Assembly (NCBI GenBank): GCA_045543095.1
Contig: JAZQMC010000023.1
Span: 1-33,180, forward strand
Source: Fimenecus sp045543095
GTDB taxonomy: Bacteria; Bacillota; Clostridia; Oscillospirales; Acutalibacteraceae
Direction of reading: 5' to 3'
Length of the DNA stretch: 33,180 bases
Shown: piece after piece, positions 22,682-29,829 of the stretch
Layout: each line of letters opens with the position of its first letter
How positions within the stretch are numbered: position 1 is the first letter of the stretch
Made by a program: the position numbers and the translations under genes
The notes under the pieces: generated by a model
Database searches by the model: none
Seen by the model: the letters and a program-made list of their open reading frames with translations, nothing else
Told to the model about the DNA's origin: nothing

Positions 22682-25381
22682 TTAGTTTTTAGCTACTGCT
22701 CTTTGAATAGCCTTAACAATTTCAACAATCGGAATAATTAAGAATGCAAGACCAAGTGAAATTGCATATTCAATTGGGTCAAGCTTTGTGAATTCAAACA
22801 TATTTGCAAGGAAGTCGATTTCAACAACTGCTGTTGTGAGAAGGAACGAACCAATCATAGCACCGTAAAGAGCTACGTTATGACTGCCCTTGAATACCAT
22901 TGCTACTGCTGAACCACGCTGTGAACGCATATTGAAGGAGTGGAAGATTTCGCACATTGCCATTGTGAAGAATGCCATTGTCATACCATCTGCACTGTCC
23001 TGAATGTTCATAAAGTGGAATGTTCCGCCATTGTGTAATACGTCAATATATTCGCCGATATAGAATGCAATAATTGTAAGAACAGAAACAATAACACCTT
23101 GATATGCACAGTCGAAACCGAGTCCGCCTGCGAAAACGCCGTCATTCTTGCTTCTTGGTTTTCTTCTCATAATATCTGCTTCCGGTTTTTCAAGACCGAG
23201 AGCGAGTGCGGGGAAGCAGTCTGTTACAAGGTTAATAAAAAGAAGATGTGGTGCACGGAGAATTGTGAAATTCATAATTGTTGCAAAGAAGATTGAAACA
23301 ACTTCTGAAAGGTTTGAACCGAGAAGGAACTGAATTGCTTTACGGATATTGTCATAAATTCTTCTGCCTTCGCCAACTGCTGAAACGATTGTTGCAAAGT
23401 TATCGTCTGCGAGAACCATATCTGCAACGTTCTTTGTAACGTCAGTACCTGTAATACCCATACCAACACCGATATCGGCACTCTTGATTGACGGAGCATC
23501 GTTAACACCGTCACCTGTCATAGCAGTAACATAACCCTTGTTTCTCCAAGCATTAACAATTCTTGTTTTATGTTCAGGCTGAACACGAGCGTAAACGCAG
23601 ATATTTTCAACGATTTTCTCAAATTCTTCGTCTGAATACTTATCAATGTCAGCACCCATCATAGCCTGACTGTCATCTGTGAGAATACCAAGTTCACGAG
23701 CAATAGCCTTTGCTGTGTTGATGTGGTCACCTGTAATCATAATAGGCTTGATACCTGCACCGCGACATTCAACGATAGCATCTTTAACTTCAGGACGAAC
23801 AGGGTCAATCATACCTGTAAGACCGATAAATGTCATATCAAATTCAAGGGACTCTGAATCCATTGTTTCGGGTGCTTCAGCATAAGTCTTATATGCAACT
23901 GCAAATACACGAAGAGCTCTGTTGCCCATTTCTGTATTGTGCTCCATAATTTTAGCACGAAGTTCGTCAGTTAAATCATAAATCTCACCATTAACATCAA
24001 GGCGAGTACATTTCTTGAGGATTTCGTCAGGAGCACCCTTTGTGAACTGAACAAATTCGTTACCCTTAGCATGAACAGTTGACATCATCTTACGGCCTGA
24101 GTCGAACGGAACTTCGCCAACTCTTGGGTATGCTACTACTAACTTTGATTTTGGAAGGTCAAGAGTTGCAGCATAGTTAATAAGAGCAACTTCATCGGGT
24201 TCACCTGTGCTCTTGCCGTCTTCGCCAACTTCAGCATTTGTACAAAGGGCCATAGCCGTTGCCAACTGTTGCTCGTTTGGAGCATAGTGGTCAACAACTG
24301 TCATAACATTCTGTGTAAGAGTACCTGTTTTATCTGAACAGATAATCTGTGTACAACCGAGAGTTTCAACGGCTGTCATTTTACGGATAATTGCGTTCTT
24401 CTTTGACATATTTGTAACGCCGATTGAAAGAACGATTGTCATAACCGCAACAAGACCTTCCGGAATTGCGGCAACAGCCAAAGCGATAGCAGCGATGAAC
24501 GAATGAAGAGCAACATCAAAATATTCTGTGCTGCCACCGATAATAATTTTAGAAATGATGTTATATGCAAAGATAACTACGCAAACACCAATAACAAGCT
24601 TTGTGAGTACCTTTGAAAGCTGTTCAAGTTTGATTTCAAGAGGAGTTTTGCCTTCTTCTGCAAGTGTAATAGCATTTGCAATTTTACCCATCTCTGTATC
24701 CATACCCGTAGCAACAACAACTGCTTTACCACGGCCATAAACAAGAGTTGAGCCCATATATGCCATATTCTTACGGTCACCAAGAGCAACCTCATCATCG
24801 TCGCCCTTGCCCATAAGTGCATTTACAAGTTTTGTAACCGGAACGGACTCACCTGTAAGGGCCGCTTCCTCAATTTTCATACTTGCACACTCAAAAATAC
24901 GGCAGTCAGCGGGAATTGCGTCACCTGCGTCAAGAAGAATAACGTCACCTACAACCAAGTCCTCACTTTTAACGGTTTCAACCTTACCGTCACGGAGAAC
25001 CTTTGTTGTAGCCGCAGACATTTTCTGCAACGCCTCAACTGCTTTTTCAGCCTTGCTTTCCTGAATAACACCGAGAACGGCATTGATAAGAACAACAACA
25101 AGGATGATTATTGAGTCTGTTGGCACATACGCACCTGTTGCGGGGTCGTGCTCAATAAACTCTGTTACGGCAGAAATAACAGCCGCAACAAGCAAAATGA
25201 TAATCATCGGGTCTTTAAGCTGGTCGATAAAGCGTGAAAGCATTGATGCCTTTTTAGCCTCTGCCAACTTGTTTTTTCCGTTTGCTTCAAGTCGTTTTTG
25301 AGCCTCTGCAGATGTAAGACCGTCTTGGGAACTCTTTACCTCTGCAAAAACATCAGCGACTTCGTGAAGATAATGCTTCAT
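22682..25381 (-). CDS. P-type cation ATPase, SERCA-like, probable Mn2+ exporter
   Basis: Cation-pumping ATPase of 899 residues from the chosen start. It has an N-terminal cation_ATPase_N domain (LHEVADVFAEVKSSQDGLTS), actuator motif LTGESVPVTK, PEGL in helix 4 (AAIPEGLVAVMT), phosphorylation motif CSDKTGTLTQN (about D350), and hinge MTGDGVNDAPSIKSADIGV, then C-terminal helices. On sequence it would be called calcium-translocating. The yybP-ykoY Mn2+ riboswitch in its leader, as for L. lactis yoaB, points instead to Mn2+ (perhaps also Ca2+) efflux. The frame is open from 25429, but ATG at 25381 has AGAGGTG 7-8 nt upstream. Monocistronic with its own terminator. Confidence 0.92.
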   Translation of the reverse strand: MKHYLHEVADVFAEVKSSQDGLTSAEAQKRLEANGKNKLAEAKKASMLSRFIDQLKDPMIIILLVAAVISAVTEFIEHDPATGAYVPTDSIIILVVVLINAVLGVIQESKAEKAVEALQKMSAATTKVLRDGKVETVKSEDLVVGDVILLDAGDAIPADCRIFECASMKIEEAALTGESVPVTKLVNALMGKGDDDEVALGDRKNMAYMGSTLVYGRGKAVVVATGMDTEMGKIANAITLAEEGKTPLEIKLEQLSKVLTKLVIGVCVVIFAYNIISKIIIGGSTEYFDVALHSFIAAIALAVAAIPEGLVAVMTIVLSIGVTNMSKKNAIIRKMTAVETLGCTQIICSDKTGTLTQNVMTVVDHYAPNEQQLATAMALCTNAEVGEDGKSTGEPDEVALINYAATLDLPKSKLVVAYPRVGEVPFDSGRKMMSTVHAKGNEFVQFTKGAPDEILKKCTRLDVNGEIYDLTDELRAKIMEHNTEMGNRALRVFAVAYKTYAEAPETMDSESLEFDMTFIGLTGMIDPVRPEVKDAIVECRGAGIKPIMITGDHINTAKAIARELGILTDDSQAMMGADIDKYSDEEFEKIVENICVYARVQPEHKTRIVNAWRNKGYVTAMTGDGVNDAPSIKSADIGVGMGITGTDVTKNVADMVLADDNFATIVSAVGEGRRIYDNIRKAIQFLLGSNLSEVVSIFFATIMNFTILRAPHLLFINLVTDCFPALALGLEKPEADIMRRKPRSKNDGVFAGGLGFDCAYQGVIVSVLTIIAFYIGEYIDVLHNGGTFHFMNIQDSADGMTMAFFTMAMCEIFHSFNMRSQRGSAVAMVFKGSHNVALYGAMIGSFLLTTAVVEIDFLANMFEFTKLDPIEYAISLGLAFLIIPIVEIVKAIQRAVAKN

Positions 25382-25409
25382 TAAAAACACCTCTTTATAT
25401 TTCTTTGCT

Positions 25410-25513
25410 TTCGCAATAAAATTATGCAAAATATTACAATCGCAATCACGATTTTAGTAGCGGGCAAACAGGGATGTCTGTCCCTACGCGTTCGCAATAA
25501 AATTATACAATAT
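25410..25513. repeat. near-duplicate 23-25 bp direct repeats flanking a REP-like palindrome
   Basis: TTCGCAATAAAATTAT followed by GCAAAATAT (25410-25434) recurs as TTCGCAATAAAATTAT plus ACAATAT (25491-25513). Between them lies a unit containing ACAGGGATGTCTGTCCCT (25468-25485) and CCCTAC, like the GTAGGG-type repeats elsewhere in the window. The arrangement looks like an insertion with flanking duplication in the ATPase leader, between the riboswitch terminator and the ribosome site. Confidence 0.55.
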
Positions 25514-25515
25514 CC

Positions 25516-25552
25516 AAAAAGACCTTCAGCAACACTTATTGCCGAAGGTCTT
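25516..25552 (-). terminator. riboswitch expression-platform terminator
   Basis: Minus strand: AGACCTTC and GCAA pair with TTGC and GAAGGTCT, followed by TTTTT (25520-25516). The left arm overlaps the conserved GCAAGACC end of the riboswitch aptamer, so ligand-stabilised aptamer and terminator exclude each other. This is the expected on-switch logic: Mn2+ allows readthrough into the ATPase gene. Confidence 0.85.
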
Positions 25553-25636
25553 GCTACCCGTGTTAACAGGGACGGCAACCAGCCTAAAAAAAGGCGAATG
25601 TTGATTGCCGAAAAATTAGCTACTCCCCTTAGGATT
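25545..25636 (-). promoter_or_regulatory. yybP-ykoY manganese riboswitch aptamer
   Basis: Minus strand carries the class hallmarks in order: AAGGGGAGTAGC (25630-25619), TCAACATTCGCC, GGCTGGTTGCC, and GGGTAGCAAGACCTT ending near 25545. These match the Mn2+-sensing yybP-ykoY family (two metal-binding loops, GGGGAGUAG and CAACAU-type). It lies between a consensus promoter and a terminator hairpin, upstream of the P-type ATPase. Confidence 0.94.
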
Positions 25637-25647
25637 TATCTTGAAAT

Positions 25648-25676
25648 AGTATAGCACTCGGGGAAATATTTGTCAA
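25648..25676 (-). promoter_or_regulatory. promoter of the riboswitch-controlled ATPase
   Basis: Minus strand: perfect -35 TTGACA (25676-25671), 17 bp, -10 TATACT (25653-25648); start near 25641, directly before the aptamer. Confidence 0.85.
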
Positions 25677-25694
25677 CAAATTAACATTTAGTTT

Positions 25695-25919
25695 TCATTT
25701 ATTTTTATCTTTCTTAACTCTTTGTTCATAAAGAAAGAGTGCAAGCAGAACAAAAATCAAGGTTATTACTGCTTTCAGCGGTATCATATGTGCCATTGTT
25801 TCTGCAAAATACACATCAAACGGTGCGGAAAGCTTTATGGGGAAGAACAGAAAGCTCAATAAAAGCCAACAGATTATGCCCGTGCCCACCGTAATTAAAA
25901 ATTGAATGGATTTTTTCAC
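25695..25919 (-). CDS. small two-helix membrane protein, unknown function
   Basis: Hypothetical protein of 74 residues with two hydrophobic segments (about 7-29 and 47-65), a short outer loop (FDVYFAETMAHMIPLK) and a basic C-terminus (EQRVKKDKNK). Not recognised. It starts with GTG (25919) 7 bp after the stop of the beta-propeller gene, and its ribosome site GGGAG (25936-25932 region) lies within that gene's end, so it is the third gene of the sigma factor operon. It could assist the membrane-anchored propeller or be an unrelated passenger. No clear terminator follows before the ATPase promoter. Confidence 0.65.
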   Translation of the reverse strand: MKKSIQFLITVGTGIICWLLLSFLFFPIKLSAPFDVYFAETMAHMIPLKAVITLIFVLLALFLYEQRVKKDKNK

Positions 25920-25926
25920 AGGTCAC

Positions 25927-28044
25927 TCACTCCCATTCATTTAACAGAACTCTGTCAACCTCTTGATTGGTTGTAAGGTCAAAGGATACAATACAAGTGC
26001 CTTGATTGTAACAATCCACTACTGCATAGAATGTATCTTCAACATAGGTTGCACCCATAACAGCAGTTGCTTCGGCACACATATAGTAGCGTGAAACCTC
26101 ATTGAGCTTGCCGTCTTCAAGTCTGTATCTGATATAATAATCTCCTCTTTCGCGACCTTTTTCTCCGCTATGCACAAACCAACGCACATTAAAAGGAACG
26201 GCAAATTCATTTTCAGAAAGTTTGATATAAAGTTTATGATTCATTCCAATTGAATTATAAACCGAACCATCGCCATTGGTTACTCTTACAACCGATGTTT
26301 CCTTTGGCTCGTAAGGATTAGTCACATCAAAAAGTGAAACCTTGCAGTCACCGTTTGTGCCACTATCTGTTCCGTCATAACCTACTCCAACCAAAAGTCC
26401 GTCGGCGATTGGGTGAAGATACTCTGAAAATCCGGGAATTTTAAGTTCGCCCTTAACTGTTGGATTTTCAGGGTCGCTCAAATCAATTACAAACAAGGGG
26501 TCTGTCTGGCGGAAGGTCACCACATAAGCCATACTGCCAACAAAACGAACCGACTGAATTGTTTCGCCCTTTGCCAAGTCCTCAACCTTGCCCACAATCT
26601 GCATATTATTATTGAGTATATAGAGATTATTAACTCTGTCCGATGCTGATATAGCCATATCACCAACCCACTCACCCAAAACTTCGGTCTTGTTGAGTGT
26701 TGTTGCAATGCGGAAATATTCACCGTCGTAGCTCATTGAAAACTGGTCGTTGATATAACCCGCAACCTTACCCATACACTTAAAGTTTACACCTGAGTCG
26801 GTATATTCAAAGCGGTAAATTTTTGTTATTTCTTCATAAGTTTTTTTATTGTAGGCAGTTTCGCTTATAAACAATCCCTTTGAAGATGCGTAAAGCTCGT
26901 CGCAATTACCGAGTATCGCCTCGCAATAAGGCTCGGTATCATTTTCCACATCAATAGTTGTGATTACTGCATAAGATGAAGATTCACTTTCTTCAATTAC
27001 CGAAATGCAGTCTGCAGGAATTTTTTCGCAAACTCCGTTGATTTCGGTTTCGGGAATACAATTGTCACGGTAATCATCAGCTCTTACATTAACATAATAA
27101 GTGCTTACATTATAAAGTTTTGTGCCAATCATTCGGGAACTGTCATAATTGCCCTGCTGTGAATATTCGGTTACAAGTTTTGGAGTTGTTCGGTCACTTA
27201 TGTCATATATTTTAACCAATGTGCCGTCGCTCGACATATAACTGTAATAACTGTAGCCAAGGTCCGTTCCTGTATATTTTTCGTCAGTTTTGTTGAAAGA
27301 AAAGCCAATCATAACCAAGCAGTCATCAACTATATAAATTTCCTCACAAAACTCGGTTTCCTGCAAGACAATTTGTGAAATTTCTTTCATATCGTCACTT
27401 TGAACATCTACGATTGAAACCAAATTTCTGTCCGCAGTTACAACATAAAGATAATTGCCGTCAGTTTTGATTATATCGCCCTCGTCAACATCTTGTTCTT
27501 GACGATTGGTAGTGCCGAAATTTTTATTTGCAGTGCTTGTTGAAGAGTCTGCTTCAGGTGCTGATTCGGGCATTGCAGAGTCTGAACTGTTCGCTTGTCC
27601 TGTAAGAACATTTCCCGACATATTTTCTGCTGACTCATTCATTACAAAATCATCAGTAGCATACGTAAAACCTCCATTGAGAACATTATCGAAAACATCG
27701 CTGAAACCGTTTTTGATATACTCTTTTCTCAAATTATCAAATTTATCATAAATCTTATCGTAAGACTGATAACGCATAACCTCGATTTTGTCGCTTGTCG
27801 GCGGATTGCTTGTTTTATTGCCCAAGCCCATACCAAAATAGGCACTTAAAAGACCTATAATCACCGCAAAAGATGCGGCAATGGGTATAAGTTTTTTAGC
27901 CGTATTCTTTTTCTTCGGCATTTCAACAACCTTTTCGCTTGCAGAAATTGTATCTAACTGCTTAAGAATTTTATCTTTTGAAAGATTTTCGGGAAGCTTC
28001 ACATTCATTTTTTCATTAAGTGCTTTTTCTGTTTTCTTGCTCAT
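25927..28044 (-). CDS. membrane-anchored secreted beta-propeller protein, candidate anti-sigma factor
   Basis: A 705-residue protein: a short cytoplasmic N-terminus (1-50, including VKLPENLSKDKILKQLD), one transmembrane helix (about 51-73), a Ser/Asn/Ala-rich linker (about 140-180), then a large outer domain. The latter has repeated blades such as DGNYLYVVTADRNLVSIVDV and GSMAYVVTFRQTDPLFVIDL, the pattern of the Beta_propel (PF09826) family. Its start overlaps the stop of an ECF sigma gene (ATGA), and GAGGAG lies in that gene. The topology, cytoplasmic stub plus outer sensor, together with the pairing, suggests an anti-sigma/sensor role, though the stub is shorter than classic anti-sigma domains. 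Confidence 0.8.
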   Translation of the reverse strand: MSKKTEKALNEKMNVKLPENLSKDKILKQLDTISASEKVVEMPKKKNTAKKLIPIAASFAVIIGLLSAYFGMGLGNKTSNPPTSDKIEVMRYQSYDKIYDKFDNLRKEYIKNGFSDVFDNVLNGGFTYATDDFVMNESAENMSGNVLTGQANSSDSAMPESAPEADSSTSTANKNFGTTNRQEQDVDEGDIIKTDGNYLYVVTADRNLVSIVDVQSDDMKEISQIVLQETEFCEEIYIVDDCLVMIGFSFNKTDEKYTGTDLGYSYYSYMSSDGTLVKIYDISDRTTPKLVTEYSQQGNYDSSRMIGTKLYNVSTYYVNVRADDYRDNCIPETEINGVCEKIPADCISVIEESESSSYAVITTIDVENDTEPYCEAILGNCDELYASSKGLFISETAYNKKTYEEITKIYRFEYTDSGVNFKCMGKVAGYINDQFSMSYDGEYFRIATTLNKTEVLGEWVGDMAISASDRVNNLYILNNNMQIVGKVEDLAKGETIQSVRFVGSMAYVVTFRQTDPLFVIDLSDPENPTVKGELKIPGFSEYLHPIADGLLVGVGYDGTDSGTNGDCKVSLFDVTNPYEPKETSVVRVTNGDGSVYNSIGMNHKLYIKLSENEFAVPFNVRWFVHSGEKGRERGDYYIRYRLEDGKLNEVSRYYMCAEATAVMGATYVEDTFYAVVDCYNQGTCIVSFDLTTNQEVDRVLLNEWE

Positions 28045-28541
28045 AATTCCAGCTCCTCTCTCATTTTTTGTAATGCTCTTTTTCGTTTTGTACGCACCGT
28101 GGCGGCGGGTAGTTTCAACATCTCTCCGACCTCGCGGGATTTAAAGCCTGCCACTACACAAAGCATTAGTATTTCGCGTGAAGTATCGTCTAATTTTTCG
28201 AGTGCCTCACGCACGGGAATTGAAAACTCGATTTCGCGGTCAGTATAGCCCGTATCCACGAATTCAGTCTGCTCTGTTCTGTCTGCCATTTTGCGTTTGC
28301 AGGTGTTTGAAAGAGATAAAAACAGATATGATTTGAATTTTTCGGGATTTTTAATTGAAGATATGCTTCTGAAAACGGACAAGGCTGTTTCCTGAACCGC
28401 ATCCTGTGCATCGTGGGTATTTTTGCATATACCGAGGGCAAAGCGATACATATCGACAGAATATTCCTCGTAAAGAGTGCCGAAAGCATTTCTGTCGCCA
28501 CCAATTGCCGATAAAACTGTGCTTTTCAAGTCCTTTCTCAT
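28041..28541 (-). CDS. ECF sigma factor (RpoE-like)
   Basis: Extracytoplasmic-function sigma-70 factor, 166 residues. Region 2 covers about 10-80 (FGTLYEEYSVDMYRFALGIC, DAQDAVQETALSVFRSI), region 4 about 105-160 (LEKLDDTSREILMLCVVAGF, EVGEMLKLPAATVRTKRKRA). The frame opens at 28547, but ATG at 28541 is better placed behind GGGAGG. It is the first gene of an operon with the beta-propeller protein, overlapping it by ATGA, the usual sigma/anti-sigma coupling. A TGAAAC-type -35 upstream suggests it drives its own promoter. Confidence 0.92.
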   Translation of the reverse strand: MRKDLKSTVLSAIGGDRNAFGTLYEEYSVDMYRFALGICKNTHDAQDAVQETALSVFRSISSIKNPEKFKSYLFLSLSNTCKRKMADRTEQTEFVDTGYTDREIEFSIPVREALEKLDDTSREILMLCVVAGFKSREVGEMLKLPAATVRTKRKRALQKMREELEL

Positions 28542-28592
28542 AACCATACCTCCCTTTAAGTCGGAGTGACTTTAAATCCCTTTCATAATATA

Positions 28593-28620
28593 AGAGTAGC
28601 AAAAAATGAAAAGTGTTTCA
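28593..28620 (-). promoter_or_regulatory. candidate ECF-type autoregulated promoter
   Basis: Minus strand: TGAAAC (28620-28615), 16 bp, TACTCT (28598-28593). TGAAAC is the common -35 core of ECF promoters; the -10 is unlike the housekeeping TATAAT. TTGAAA with 17 bp could also serve sigma-A, so the assignment is tentative. Confidence 0.5.
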
Positions 28621-28640
28621 AGAAATTTCAAAAAATGTTA

Positions 28641-28679
28641 AAAAAATCAGAGAGCAAACTTAATAATTTACTCTCTGAC
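28641..28679 (-). terminator. terminator of the Lgt-like gene
   Basis: TCAGAGAG (28647-28654) pairs with CTCTCTGA (28671-28678), followed on the minus strand by TTTTTT. It lies just after the stop of the gene at 28688-29512. Confidence 0.8.
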
Positions 28680-28687
28680 TTTGTTTA

Positions 28688-29512
28688 TTATTTTGTTTTA
28701 ACCTTTTGATTTTTCGGTTTTTTTATTTTTACAATTAATGCTTTTATAAAGCCATACGGGTTTTCATCAAAATATTTACTGATTCTTTCGCCATATTCAG
28801 CCATTAAAAACAACAGCACAGAGCCTAACACCATACCAATAAGGCATAAGAACTGGTATTTATTGAAGAAGTTAAAATACTTTACTCTCACCGCACTAAA
28901 AAACTCAATGAAAAATCTGCCAAAGCTGTATGAAAACATATACATCGGGAAAAGTGTTCCGGGTTTGGCTTTTTTTCTCCAAACCAAAAGGAAGATGAAT
29001 AAACATAATGCCAAAATGGACTCTAACAAAGGCGTAGGTACTTCAGGACGCTCTGAGAAATAATTGTATATTCCGTATTTCCATTCTATACCGTTGCAAC
29101 AGCCCATACACAAGCATCCCAATCGAATAAAGATAAGCGAAAAGGGCATTGCGGGAGCGATAAAATCAAATCGTTTAATCGGATTAATCCAGAATATACA
29201 ACATAAAACTAAAAGTACAATCGGGAAGAAAAATAAACAGCCGAAATAATTAGCTCCTGTTTTTAATAAGGAACCAAACCAACCGTTAAACACCATTACT
29301 GAACCAAAAAACAAAAGAAGCGATATACCGGCTCCGAACAATTTCAACGGAGTTTCTATCTTTTTGTTTGGCAATGCTTTTTGTAAAAGCTGAGCACAAT
29401 ATCCAATATTATATTCTTTATATTGAATCACAACAAGAACAAGTGCAATTATCCAGCCTATTATCGGCATAATGTTGTAGCCCATTTCTCGCAATTCTAC
29501 AGTTGGAAACAT
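28688..29512 (-). CDS. divergent prolipoprotein diacylglyceryl transferase (Lgt)-family membrane protein
   Basis: Polytopic membrane protein of 274 residues with about seven hydrophobic segments. Lgt-family features are RLGCLCMGCCNG (130-141), the position of the Lgt signature R-x-G-N-F-x-N-G-E, then PTPLLESI (159-166) and SYSFGRFFIEFF (194-205), equivalent to the RFxxEFFR block. However, the signature Asn and Glu positions are cysteines here (C133, C135, C138, C139) and the HGG motif of true Lgt appears absent. It may therefore not be a lipoprotein-modifying enzyme. Its own promoter (29660-29688) and terminator make it monocistronic, divergent from the NRPS operon. GAGAGGAG precedes the start. 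Confidence 0.7.
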   Translation of the reverse strand: MFPTVELREMGYNIMPIIGWIIALVLVVIQYKEYNIGYCAQLLQKALPNKKIETPLKLFGAGISLLLFFGSVMVFNGWFGSLLKTGANYFGCLFFFPIVLLVLCCIFWINPIKRFDFIAPAMPFSLIFIRLGCLCMGCCNGIEWKYGIYNYFSERPEVPTPLLESILALCLFIFLLVWRKKAKPGTLFPMYMFSYSFGRFFIEFFSAVRVKYFNFFNKYQFLCLIGMVLGSVLLFLMAEYGERISKYFDENPYGFIKALIVKIKKPKNQKVKTK

Positions 29513-29659
29513 ATTTTTTCTCCTCTCTAATAAAAGCTTTGTTTGTAAAATGTGTGATTTTGCTTATTATTCTGTCTCGCCGTGCTTTTCGCAATCAAAA
29601 ATTTTCTTACTCTCATTTTCCTCGTTAACGAAAACAACTTTATGGCGATGATTTTAATT

Positions 29660-29688
29660 ATTATATCACATTGTTTTACGGAAAACAA
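29660..29688 (-). promoter_or_regulatory. promoter of the Lgt-like gene
   Basis: Minus strand: -35 TTGTTT (29688-29683), 17 bp, -10 TATAAT (29665-29660). The leader to 29512 is about 140 nt and includes a TCGTTAACGA palindrome (29622-29631) of unknown meaning. Nothing else was recognised in 29513-29769. Confidence 0.6.
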
Positions 29689-29769
29689 GAGCAAGAAATA
29701 TCTATATATTTCAAGATTTTGGAAGATTTTGTAACATTTTCATTATACAATGATTAACACATTTTTTTG

Positions 29770-29798
29770 TTGAATTAAGACGAATAATATGATATACT
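29770..29798 (+). promoter_or_regulatory. promoter of the acyl ligase-ACP-NRPS operon
   Basis: -35 TTGAAT (29770-29775), 17 bp, -10 TATACT (29793-29798), start near 29805. The ribosome site AAGGAGC (29818-29824) precedes the first gene. Confidence 0.78.
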
Positions 29799-29829
29799 AA
29801 ATTATCTATGATATTTCAAGGAGCAACTT

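Noticed and set aside
25424..25654. 76-codon plus-strand open frame opposite the riboswitch
   Set aside because: It has no ribosome site and is fully explained by the structured RNA on the other strand.
29565..29650. Short minus-strand frame reading HKVVFVNEENESKKIF and onwards, and an overlapping 29-codon ATG frame in the Lgt-like leader
   Set aside because: No start with a well-spaced ribosome site (GAGG is only 3 nt from the ATG) and no recognisable family; may be chance or a remnant.
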